Of a stretch of DNA of 64,000 nt, positions 1 to 9,034 are shown piece by piece. The position numbers were made by a program, and so were the translations under genes. The stretch is taken from assembly GCF_000718005.1 (NCBI RefSeq), contig NZ_JODV01000001.1. One strand, 5' to 3'. Position 1 is the stretch's first letter; each line of letters begins with the position of its first letter. A model generated the notes under the pieces. That model saw only the letters and a program-made list of their open reading frames with translations. It was not told the origin of the DNA and searched no databases. This DNA is from Actinoalloteichus_B caeruleus (lineage in GTDB: Bacteria > Actinomycetota > Actinomycetes > Mycobacteriales > Pseudonocardiaceae).

Positions 1-310
1 CGACCACACCGTCCTGGTTCTCGACGGTCACCGCGTTGCGGGCGTGCTCGATCCGCGTGACCCGCCCGGTCACCACGTGGCACCGGCGCAGCGTGCGCCG
101 GAGCGGGACCACCACATGCCGGGGCTCGATCGACCCGGCCGCCGCTTCGGGGAGAAACGGCTGGTAGGTCATGTGGGGCTGCGGGTCGATGACCGTGACA
201 GAGGCCTCCCGCCCGCGCAACTTTGACTGTAGGCGCAGGGCCGTATACATTCCGACGTATCCACCGCCGACGATCACAATGCGCGTCGGTCCGGACTTCA
301 CACCAGCCAT
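1..310 (-). CDS. ndh: Type II NADH dehydrogenase (NDH-2), N-terminal part
   Basis: About 103 N-terminal residues are in the window; the rest lies beyond base 1. The reading begins MAGVKSGPTRIVIVGGGYVG, a Rossmann FAD-binding GxGxxG fold, and continues with PHMTYQPFLPEAAAG, which is typical of single-subunit NADH:menaquinone oxidoreductases (for example mycobacterial Ndh). The family feeds electrons from NADH to quinone at the inner membrane face without pumping protons. A GGAGG lies only one base before the ATG at 310; the in-frame GTG at 301 would have a more usual 10-base spacing, so the exact start is open. Alternative identity: another pyridine nucleotide-disulfide oxidoreductase, but the TYQPFLPE stretch favours NDH-2. 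Confidence 0.8.
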   Translation of the reverse strand, partial: MAGVKSGPTRIVIVGGGYVGMYTALRLQSKLRGREASVTVIDPQPHMTYQPFLPEAAAGSIEPRHVVVPLRRTLRRCHVVTGRVTRIEHARNAVTVENQDGVV

Positions 311-494
311 GCCTCCATGGTTGCACCGGCGACGTCACCCGAACCGTTCAGTGGTGGCTCATTGTGACCCGGCTCGCTCTCCACTCCCTGCGCAAACACC
401 ATCCGTAGCGGGGAACCGGACAAATCGCCGCCCTGGAAGGGCTACCACGAACGGGCTAACCGGCCCTCGTCCCCCTGGCTCAGCGTGAGGCAGT

Positions 495-1274
495 TCATTC
501 CGCGATGTCGGCCACCCGCGCCGCCGCGCGAAGCCGGTCCTCCACCATCTCGGGGCTGAGGCGGCCGGTCGAGGTGTTGCGCTGGCTCACGTGGTAGCAG
601 CCCAGCAGGTGCAGCGGACCGCCCTCCGACGCGGAGGGCAGCACCACGTGGGCGTCGTGCGCGAAGGCGGGGTGGGGCCGGGGGACGCGCCAGCCCGCGG
701 CAGCGAGCACCGGCAGCACCGCCTGCCAGCCGAACCCGCCCAGCACCAGCACCGCCCGCAGGGTGGGTGCCAGCAGTTCGAACTCCCGCGCCAGCCACGG
801 GCGGCAGGTGTCCCGCTCACCGGGTGTCGGCCTGTTGTCCGGGGGCGCGCAGTGCACGGGTGAGGTCACTCGCGTGGACCTCAATGTCAGGCCGTCCCCG
901 GGCCGGACCGAGTCCGGGCGGGACGCCAACCCAGCGCGGTACATCGCCGCGTACAGCACCTCGCCGGACCGGTCCCCCGTGAACATGCGGCCCGTGCGGT
1001 TCCCGCCGTGCGCGGCCGGCGCCAGGCCGACGACGGCCAGCGCCGCGTCCCTCGGCCCGAACCCGGGCACCGGCCGCCCCCAGTACTCCTCGTCGCGGAA
1101 GGCTGCCCGCTTCACCCGCGCGACCTCCTCCCGCCACGCCACCAGCCGGGGGCAGGCCCGACAGGTGGGCAGGACCTCGTCCAGCTCGTCGATCCCCGTC
1201 AGCGTGGGCGCGACGGCGGCGGGCCAGGGTGTCTCCTCCATACCTCCACCCTGCCCACCGGAGCCGTTCGTCAT
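495..1274 (-). CDS. Uracil-DNA glycosylase, family 5 (UdgB-type)
   Basis: Predicted DNA repair enzyme that removes uracil (and in this family also hypoxanthine or other deaminated bases) from DNA. The motif GLAPAAHGGNRTGRMFTGD matches the family 5 active-site block, four cysteines in the N-terminal half (CRACP and later CAPPDNRPTP...C) fit the 4Fe-4S cluster, and HPAFAHDAHVVLPS plus GCYHVSQRNT near the C-terminus match the family. In this family the catalytic Asp of family 4 is absent, as here. Start is ambiguous: ATG 1274 has a weak GGTGG eight bases upstream; ATG 1241 has GGAGGT almost touching it. Both give a normal length (about 250 residues). It stands alone, divergent from the peptidase at 1387. 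Confidence 0.85.
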   Translation of the reverse strand: MTNGSGGQGGGMEETPWPAAVAPTLTGIDELDEVLPTCRACPRLVAWREEVARVKRAAFRDEEYWGRPVPGFGPRDAALAVVGLAPAAHGGNRTGRMFTGDRSGEVLYAAMYRAGLASRPDSVRPGDGLTLRSTRVTSPVHCAPPDNRPTPGERDTCRPWLAREFELLAPTLRAVLVLGGFGWQAVLPVLAAAGWRVPRPHPAFAHDAHVVLPSASEGGPLHLLGCYHVSQRNTSTGRLSPEMVEDRLRAAARVADIAE

Positions 1275-1386
1275 GTCCGGAGCCACCAGGGTGAGCACCC
1301 CCGATGTCCGGGCACCGCGTCCCGGCGGCAGCACGTGACCGGAAGGTTCTCGCGCTCGTGAGCGTCCGCTCCGTAGGCTGCGGCGC

Positions 1387-2892
1387 ATGGCGAACACCGA
1401 GGGCGCGAGCGCGCCGAGCGAGCGGGAGGACCACGCCGCCGACGCGACGGCCACCCGCACGGCGGAGACCCCGACCGACGACCTGGTCACCACCCAGCAC
1501 AGCCTGACCGTGGGTGAACGGACCCTCCCCTACACAGCGACGACCGGTCGCGTCGTCTTACGGGAGGAGGTGCACACCGACGGGGTGTTCGACGGGCACC
1601 GCCCGAAGGCGGAGATCTTCGTGACCAGCTACACGCTGGACGGCGCCGACCCGGGCACGAGGCCGGTGACCTTCGCCTTCAACGGTGGCCCCGGCTCGTC
1701 CAGCGTCTGGTTGCACCTCGGGGTGCTCGGCCCCCGCCGCGTGGTGATGGGCGACGCCGGCGACCTGCTCCCCCCGCCCTACGGACTGGCCGACAACCAC
1801 GAGACCCTCCTCGCGCACAGCGACCTGGTGTTCATCGACCCGGTCTCCACGGGCTACTCACGGGCGGCCGAAGGCGAGAAACCCGATCAGTTCCACGGTT
1901 TCCGGGGCGACCTGGACTCCATCGGCGAGGTCATCCGGCTGTGGACCAGCCGCAACGGTCGGTGGATGTCACCGAAGTTCCTCGCTGGCGAGTCCTACGG
2001 AACCCTCCGGGCCGCCGGTCTGGCCAACCACCTCCAGTCCCGCTACGGGATGTACCTCAACGGCCTGCTGCTGATCTCCAGCGTGCTGGACATGGGAACC
2101 ATCCGCTTCACCAAGGGCAACGACCTGCCCTACTCGCTGTTCCTGCCCACCTACGCGGCGATCGCGCACTACCACGGCCTGCACGGCGACCGGCCGCTGC
2201 GCGAGGTGCTGGACGAGGCCGAGGCCTACGCGGCCAGGGACTACCCGTGGGCGCTGGCCAGGGGAGCCCGGCTCACCAGCGAGGAACGCGCCGACGCGGT
2301 GGCCACCCTCGCACGGCTCACCGGGCTGTCGGAGAAGTACGTCGACCAGGTGGACCTGCGGATCGAGCACATCCGCTTCTTCACCGAGCTGCTGCGCGAG
2401 CGCGGCGAGGTCGTGGGGCGGCTGGACGGCCGGTTCCGGGGCTGGGAGGCCGACGGCGGGTTCGAGCGCTTCACCGCCGACCCGAGCATGAACGCGATCA
2501 CCGGCCCCTACAGCGCCGCGCTCAACCACTACCTGCGCTCCGAGCTGGGTTACCACAACGACCTGCCCTACGAGGTCCTGTCCCGTCGGGTGCAGCCGTG
2601 GTCCTACGCCGAGTTCGAGGGCTCGCACGTCCAGTCCACGGACGACCTGGCGACGGCGATGCGCGCCAACCCGCACCTGCGGGTGCACGTCGCCTGCGGC
2701 TACCACGACGGCGCGACGCCGCACTTCGCCGCCGAGCACGTGTTCGCGCACCTGCCGATCCCCGCCGCGCTCCAGGACAACGTCGAGTTCCGCTACTACG
2801 AGGCGGGGCACATGATGTACGTCCACGAGGAGTCCCGGGTCCAGCAGTCCGCCGACCTCGCCGAGTTCATCGAGAACACCCTGAACGGCTAG
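1387..2892 (+). CDS. S10 family serine carboxypeptidase-like hydrolase
   Basis: A 501-residue alpha/beta-hydrolase of peptidase family S10. It has the oxyanion block FNGGPGSSS at residues 98-106, the nucleophile elbow GESYG with Ser203, and candidate catalytic Asp441 (CGYHDGATP) and His475 (AGHMMY). No signal peptide or membrane segment is evident, so a cytoplasmic location is likely, as for many bacterial S10 homologues; the substrate is not predictable. The first ~35 residues are acidic, low-complexity and probably disordered. The ribosome binding site is weak. The gene is monocistronic: it faces away from the glycosylase and is followed at once by a strong hairpin terminator. Confidence 0.88.
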   Translation: MANTEGASAPSEREDHAADATATRTAETPTDDLVTTQHSLTVGERTLPYTATTGRVVLREEVHTDGVFDGHRPKAEIFVTSYTLDGADPGTRPVTFAFNGGPGSSSVWLHLGVLGPRRVVMGDAGDLLPPPYGLADNHETLLAHSDLVFIDPVSTGYSRAAEGEKPDQFHGFRGDLDSIGEVIRLWTSRNGRWMSPKFLAGESYGTLRAAGLANHLQSRYGMYLNGLLLISSVLDMGTIRFTKGNDLPYSLFLPTYAAIAHYHGLHGDRPLREVLDEAEAYAARDYPWALARGARLTSEERADAVATLARLTGLSEKYVDQVDLRIEHIRFFTELLRERGEVVGRLDGRFRGWEADGGFERFTADPSMNAITGPYSAALNHYLRSELGYHNDLPYEVLSRRVQPWSYAEFEGSHVQSTDDLATAMRANPHLRVHVACGYHDGATPHFAAEHVFAHLPIPAALQDNVEFRYYEAGHMMYVHEESRVQQSADLAEFIENTLNG

Positions 2893-2917
2893 GACGTCCC
2901 CGACGGACAGCACACCG

Positions 2918-2957
2918 CGCGCCCGCCCCGCTCGCCCTCCCGGGAGGGGCGGGCGCG
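2918..2957 (+). terminator. Hairpin terminator after the S10 peptidase
   Basis: CGCGCCCGCCCC (2918-2929) pairs perfectly with GGGGCGGGCGCG (2946-2957), a 12-bp GC stem with a 16-base loop, 26 bases after the stop codon. No U-tract follows, as is usual for high-GC actinomycetes. Confidence 0.7.
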
Positions 2958-3435
2958 TCCTCGTCGGGCACCCGGGTGGGAGGCGCGCGAGACGCCAGCA
3001 CCCGAGCGAGAGCGAGGTGGGCGCGGTTCGGGACCGGGTGCGCCCCCTGACCTCCCGTCGATCGAGGCCCTCCCCGGTTGAGCGGCGGGAGCCCTCCTCG
3101 TGGCGGCGCCGGCGACCATCCGCCCTGGCCGCACACCGAGGGTGGCCGCTTCCCCAGCAGGCGGGGCTGGTGCTTGAGCCGTGGACGGCCACCCGGACCA
3201 CGGCGAACACCGTCCGAAATGTCGTGATCACGCGTGGTGAGAATCCGAGATGGACGTGATGCCCACCCTCGTGGCGGCCCCCTGGCCGCCCGGTCGTTCC
3301 CCGCGGGCGCGCACCCGACGCCCGGCGAACCCCGGCCCAGTAGACAGCCCCTCGTGCCGCGCGGTCGAGCGAGCCTCCGTCCGGTGCTTCCGCGAGCCGC
3401 GCGTGACCAGGTCAACCGGCGCTCCGACCCGGCAG
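2958..3435. other. Non-coding stretch, no gene supported
   Basis: Open frames exist on both strands but their composition is that of random GC-rich sequence, none has a ribosome binding site and none resembles a family I know. It may be the site of decayed genes, because the next features are a possible protein tail and a frameshifted methyltransferase. Confidence 0.5.
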
Positions 3436-3516
3436 CTCACCACCTCCGAGGAGAGGAAAGCCGCGTTCCCCCTGTCGCGGGCGCTCGCCGACGAACTCCT
3501 CGGAGTGAACCCATGA
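3436..3516 (+). pseudogene. Possible C-terminal remnant of an ATP-grasp peptide ligase
   Basis: The frame ends KAAFPLSRALADELLGVNP and its TGA overlaps the ATG of the methyltransferase in an ATGA junction, the layout expected for two translationally coupled genes. The ending resembles, from memory, the LPI..AIADLL tail of ATP-grasp graspetide ligases, which usually precede this kind of methyltransferase. The upstream 180 bases of the same frame look non-coding, so at most a stub of the ligase survives. The resemblance is short and could be chance. Confidence 0.3.
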
Positions 3517-4633
3517 CCCCGACCACGCACCACAGCGCCCCGCTGCGTCGACAGCTGACCGACAAGCTCAGCGCCGACGGATTCCTGCGCGGCTCCCGGT
3601 GGGAAGAAGCATTCCTGGCCGTGCCACGCGAGGCCTTCGTCAGCCGGTTCGTCCTGCACGACCCGTCCGGCGAGCGGGCTGAACACGACCTGGCCACGGA
3701 CGGCGCCGCTCTGGAGGCCATCTACACGAACGCCTCGTTGATCACCCGCCACGATGCCGGTGGCACACCCACCAGTTCCTCCACGTCCCCGTCGCTGATG
3801 GCGCTCATGCTCGAACGCCTCGACGCCCACCCTGGACATCGCGTGCTGGAGATCGGCACCGGAACCGGCTACAACTGCGCGCTCCTCACCCACGTCCTGG
3901 GGGACGATGCCGTCACCACGATCGATCTGGAGGCGGATCTCGTCACCACGGCCCGGTCCGCCCTCGACCGGCTGGGCTACCACCCCCGGCTGGTCGTGGG
4001 CGACGGCGGGAACGGGGTTCCCGAACAGGCCCCTACGACAGGCTGATCGCGACGTGCGGGCTCGCGCGGCTCCCTGCCACGTGGTTGGGGCAGGTCCGCG
4101 CCGGCGGGGTCATCATCGCGAACCTCGGGTACGCGCTCGCCCGCCTCACCATCACTGAGGACGGCGGTGCCAGCGGCCCGTTCACCGACCACGCCGCGTT
4201 CATGCGCATGCGATCGGACCCGCACCACACCAGTGCGACCGGGCGGGACATCATCGAGATGGCCAGTGGGCGGGGAACCTCGGCCACACACCCCTTCCCG
4301 GACTTCCTGGACGAACGCCCGTTGGAATGCCTTCGGGTGCTCACGGACCCGGATGTCGTCAAGGTGGTGCGACACCACGACCACGGTGTCGTGCACGTGC
4401 TGGGGGACCCGGCGAGCCGTTCCTGGGCGCGCGCACGGCGCACCAGCCCGGGGCACGCCACCGTCGTCCACTCCGGCCCTCGGAACCTCTGGGCCGAATA
4501 CGTGCGACTCGCGGAGTTCTGGGACGACCACGGTCGTCCCCCTCCGACGAGGCTCGGGCTGACGGTGCGGCCGGACGGGCAGCACGTGCTGTGGCTGGAC
4601 CGCCCGGAGCGACCGATCGCCGAACTCCCCTGA
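3513..4633 (+). pseudogene. PIMT-like methyltransferase of RiPP maturation type, frameshifted
   Basis: Related to protein-L-isoaspartate O-methyltransferases, in particular the large (~370-400 residue) versions encoded beside ATP-grasp ligases, where they methylate an Asp in the precursor and drive aspartimide formation. Visible: a SAM motif I EIGTGTGYN from residue 113, DLEADLV, and VRAGGVIIANLG downstream. The frame breaks at the C-run 4030-4033: reading runs into TGA at 4044, but adding one C gives APYDRLIATCGLARLP, joining smoothly to the second half (4047-4633). The repaired product is 373 residues, normal for the family. SD GGAG sits seven bases before ATG 3513. No intact ligase or precursor gene is adjacent. 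Either a real pseudogene or a sequencing error in a homopolymer. Confidence 0.8.
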
Positions 4634-4700
4634 CCACCCGCGAGCACCTCGCACCACCCCGAACCCGACTCGGCCAGCGCCCCCGGCCACCGGCATGACG

Positions 4701-4732
4701 CGGGGCGGCGTCCCGCGCGGAACGCCGCCCCG
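4701..4732. terminator. Bidirectional hairpin terminator
   Basis: CGGGGCGGCGT (4701-4711) pairs with ACGCCGCCCCG (4722-4732) around a 10-base loop. It lies between the convergent methyltransferase relic and the end of the oligopeptide transporter operon and could serve both. Confidence 0.75.
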
Positions 4733-4792
4733 TCACCGGCTCATCCGGCCGCCGGGTTGGTGGCCCGCACGGGCCACCAACCCTCTCCCGCC

Positions 4793-5831
4793 TCAGGCCA
4801 CGACCTTCGGCTTCTCCTCCGGGAAGTGGCACGCACTCGGGTGCGACGCGCCCTCGTCACCACCCGGCCAGGTGGCGCCCTCCACCGGGGACGTCCCCGG
4901 GTCCACCAGCGGCGGCGTCTCGGTGGCGCACAGGTCCCGCGCCTTCCAACACCGGGTGCGGAACCGGCACCCGGAGGGCGGGGACACCGGGCTGGGCACG
5001 TCCCCGGTCAACCGGATGATCTCCCGCTGGCCGCGCAGCGACGGGTCCGGCACCGGCACCGAGGACAGCAACGCCTGGGTGTACGGGTGGGTGGGGTGCT
5101 CGTAGATCTGCTCCTCGGTCCCCATCTCCACCATGCGGCCCAGGTACATGACGCCCACCCGGTCGGAGAGGTGCCGCACCACGGACAGGTCGTGCGCGAT
5201 GAACACGTACGACAGGGAGAACTCGCGGCGCAGCTCCGCGAGCAGGTTCATCACCTGCGCCTGGATCGACACGTCCAGCGCCGACACCGGTTCGTCGCAG
5301 ATGATCACCTTCGGCCGCAGCGCCAGCGCCCTCGCGATGCCGATCCGCTGCCGCTGACCGCCCGAGAACTGGTGCGGGTAGCGGTTGACGTGCTCGGGGC
5401 TGAGCCCGACCACGTCGAGCAGTTCCCGCACCTTCGCCTTGCGGTCACCCTTCGGGGCCACCTCGGGGTGGATCTCGAAGGGCTCGCCGATGATGTCCCC
5501 GACCGTCATCCTCGGGTTCAGCGAGGTGTACGGGTCCTGGAGGACGATCTGGATGTCCCGGCGCAGCCGTCGCAGCGCCGACCCGTTCAGCGAGAAGATG
5601 TCCTGGCCCTCGAACAGCGCCGTACCCGAGGTCGCCGGTTCCAGGCGCATCAGCACCTGGGCCAGGGTGGACTTGCCGCACCCCGACTCACCGACCACGC
5701 CCAGCGTCTCGCCCTTGTTGAGGTCGAACGAGACGCCGTCGACGGCCTTGACCTGTCCGATGGTGCGCCGGAACAGCACCCCGCGCTTGACGGGGAAGTG
5801 CTTGACCAGGTCGCGCACCTGGAGGATCGGC

Positions 5832-5839
<8 letters not shown>
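4793..5839 (-). CDS. oppF: Oligopeptide/dipeptide ABC importer ATPase (OppF/DppF type)
   Basis: Second ATPase of a five-gene peptide importer. The 348-residue protein has Walker A GESGCGKS (50-57), the ABC signature FSGGQRQR (158-165), Walker B VIICDEP (178-184) and the C-terminal oligopeptide-transporter extension with GCRFRTRC (a cysteine-containing segment known to bind an Fe-S cluster in some members). It works as a heterodimer with the OppD-type ATPase encoded just upstream; the two genes overlap by eight bases. It is the last gene of the operon and ends before the terminator at 4701-4732. The substrate (peptide, nickel or other) cannot be fixed from the ATPase. Confidence 0.93.
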
Positions 5840-6899
<1,060 letters not shown>

Positions 6900-6912
6900 G
6901 TTCGGCACCTCC

Positions 6913-7893
6913 TTATCGCATCTTCGGGTCGAGGGCGTCGCGCACCGCGTCGCCGAGCATGACGAAGGCCAGCACGGTGACGGCCAGCGCGCCCGCCGGG
7001 AACAGCAGCATGTGGGGGGCGATCCTGAGCAGTTCCTTCGCGTCACTGATCATCACGCCCCAGGACACCACCGGCGTCCGCAGGCCGACGCCCAGGAAGG
7101 ACAGCGTCGCCTCCAGGGCGATGTAGGTGCCCAGGGCGATGCTGCCGTAGACCAGCACCGGGGCCAGGGTGTTCGGCAGCAGGTGCCGGAAGATGATCCT
7201 GGTCGGGCTCGCCCCCAGTGCCCGAGCCGCCTTCACGTAGTCCTGCTGCTTCGCGGTGAGCGCGGCGGACCGCATGATCCGCATCGTCACCGGCCAGGAC
7301 AGCACGACGATCGAGAAGATGACCTGGAAGATGATCCGGACCGGCCCGTAGGGCGTGCCGGGAGGGTTGAACGTCGACAGGATGACGATCGCGCCGAGCA
7401 CGAAGGGCAGCCCGAAGAAGACGTCCGCGAACCGGGACAGGATCGCGTCAAGCCAGCCGCCGTAGAAGCCGGCGAACAGGCCGACGAGGCTGCCGAGCAG
7501 CACGGTGCCCAGGGTGGCGAGCACCCCGACCACCAGCGAGGCCCGAACCCCGTGGATCACCCGGGCGTAGATGTCCCTGCCCTGCTGGTCGTAACCGAAC
7601 CACGCGTCGGCGGAGGGCGTCTGCCTGGCGAGGGAGAGATCGGCCTTGGTCGGGTCCACCGAGGTGAACAGACCGGGGAAGAGCGCCATCACCGTGAGGA
7701 ACAGGATGATGACCGCCGAGATGATGAAGATCGGCCTGCGGCGCAGGCTCACCCACGCGTCGCCCCACAGGCTCCGCTGCTTGCCGTCGTCGGCTCCGCC
7801 GCCTGGCCGGGCGCCGTGCCCCTCGGCGGTGATCTCCTCCTGTGCGCGGGTCTCCATCTTGCCCGCGCTGGCCGCGGCCGTCGGGTCAGTCAT
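6913..7893 (-). CDS. oppC: Oligopeptide ABC importer permease (OppC/DppC type)
   Basis: Membrane subunit with a ~50-residue cytosolic N-terminus and about six transmembrane helices, including the first helix PIFIISAVIILFLTVMALF and the binding-protein-dependent transport signature around ARALGASPTRIIFRHLLPN, the EAA loop that docks the ATPases. Length 326 residues is usual. The start ATG 7893 has GAGG seven bases upstream and overlaps the end of oppB by eight bases (ATGACTGA). Partners: OppB, OppD and OppF encoded on either side. Confidence 0.92.
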   Translation of the reverse strand: MTDPTAAASAGKMETRAQEEITAEGHGARPGGGADDGKQRSLWGDAWVSLRRRPIFIISAVIILFLTVMALFPGLFTSVDPTKADLSLARQTPSADAWFGYDQQGRDIYARVIHGVRASLVVGVLATLGTVLLGSLVGLFAGFYGGWLDAILSRFADVFFGLPFVLGAIVILSTFNPPGTPYGPVRIIFQVIFSIVVLSWPVTMRIMRSAALTAKQQDYVKAARALGASPTRIIFRHLLPNTLAPVLVYGSIALGTYIALEATLSFLGVGLRTPVVSWGVMISDAKELLRIAPHMLLFPAGALAVTVLAFVMLGDAVRDALDPKMR

Positions 7894-8812
7894 AGCGAAT
7901 CCTCGGGTCAAGTACCGCGTAGAGCAGGTCCACGAGCAGGTTCATCACCAGGTAGACGATCACCAGCAGCACGACGACCCCGGTGACCGTGGTGCCCTCC
8001 TGCCGGGCGATCGAGCGGAAGACCAGGCCTCCGATGCCGTTGATGTTGAAGATGCCCTCGGTGACGATGGCGCCGCCCATGAGGGCGCCGAGGTCGGTGC
8101 CGAGGAAGGTGACCACCGGGATGGCCGAGTTGCGGAGCAGGTGCACTCCCACCACCCGGTGCTGCGGCTGCCCCTTGGCGACGGCGGTGCGCACGAAGTC
8201 GGCGCGCTTGTTCTCGGCGATGCTGGTCCTGGTGAGCCGCGCCACGTAGGCCATCGACACGCTGGCCAGCACGAATCCAGGTGCCAGGAGCTCCCCCCAA
8301 CTCGCGTTCCCCGACACCGTCGGCGCGATCCAGCCGAGCTGGAGCCCGAACACGGTCTGCACCAGGTAACCGGTGACGAAGGTGGGGATGGCGATCAGGA
8401 ACAGGGTGGAGACGAGGACGAGGTTGTCCATGAAGCCCCGACCGCGCAGGCCGGTGAGGATGCCGGCGATGACACCGATCAGCGCCTCGAAGAGGAGGGC
8501 GATCAGCGCGAGCCGGATGGTGACCGGGTAGGCGTTGCTGATCAGCGTGCCCACCGAGGTGCCGGAGAAGGTCTCCCCGAAGTCCCCCTGGAGCAGGTTG
8601 AGCAGGTACTTGCCGTACTGGATGAACAGCGGGTCATCCATGTTGAACTTCTCACGCATGACTGCCACGAACGACTCGGGGCAGGGGCGTTCGCCGCACT
8701 TGCCGGCGAAGGGGTCTCCGGGCAGCGCCCAGACCAGCAGGTAGATCAGGAACGTCGTGCCGATGAAGACCGGTATCAGCTGTAGCAGTCGTCTGGCCAC
8801 ATAGCGGCCCAT
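7886..8812 (-). CDS. oppB: Oligopeptide ABC importer permease (OppB/DppB type)
   Basis: Membrane subunit of 308 residues. It begins MGRYVARRLLQLIPVFIGTT, the N-terminal helix characteristic of OppB/DppB, and carries an EAA-type loop (AVAKGQPQHRVVGVHLLRN) before the last two helices. It ends DPRIRYD, as the family does. ATG 8812 has AGGAGG six bases upstream. The periplasmic-side loop contains CGERPCPES with two cysteines. It is separated from the binding-protein gene by 222 bases that include a hairpin. Confidence 0.92.
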   Translation of the reverse strand: MGRYVARRLLQLIPVFIGTTFLIYLLVWALPGDPFAGKCGERPCPESFVAVMREKFNMDDPLFIQYGKYLLNLLQGDFGETFSGTSVGTLISNAYPVTIRLALIALLFEALIGVIAGILTGLRGRGFMDNLVLVSTLFLIAIPTFVTGYLVQTVFGLQLGWIAPTVSGNASWGELLAPGFVLASVSMAYVARLTRTSIAENKRADFVRTAVAKGQPQHRVVGVHLLRNSAIPVVTFLGTDLGALMGGAIVTEGIFNINGIGGLVFRSIARQEGTTVTGVVVLLVIVYLVMNLLVDLLYAVLDPRIRYD

Positions 8813-8866
8813 GGGTCCTCCTGAACCCCGTTCCGTTCGTGGTGGGTGGGGCCCGGACGGCGGAAG

Positions 8867-8903
8867 GGCCGGGACCGTGCCATCTGGGCCACGGTACCCG
8901 GCC
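8867..8903 (-). terminator. Intercistronic hairpin between binding protein and permease genes
   Basis: GGCCGGGACCGTG (8867-8879) pairs with CACGGTACCCGGCC (8890-8903) with one bulged base and a 10-base loop. In the reading direction it lies after the binding-protein stop and 55 bases before oppB. Such hairpins commonly protect or truncate the upstream message, giving more binding protein than permease. Role inferred. Confidence 0.6.
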
Positions 8904-9034
8904 TGTTCACCTGTCCGAGCCCGTCCGTCCGGTGACGGTGGCGGGCGAGGTCGGTGCGGGGGGTGTGTTCGATCCCTCACGCCGACGGGCCGAACCGCAC
9001 GTGCGATCCGACCCGTCGGTGCCGGTCAGTCGGC

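Noticed and set aside
2867..3415. 182-codon minus-strand frame after the S10 peptidase
   Set aside because: Overlaps the peptidase end and its terminator, no SD, Arg/Pro/Gly-rich composition typical of non-coding GC-rich DNA.
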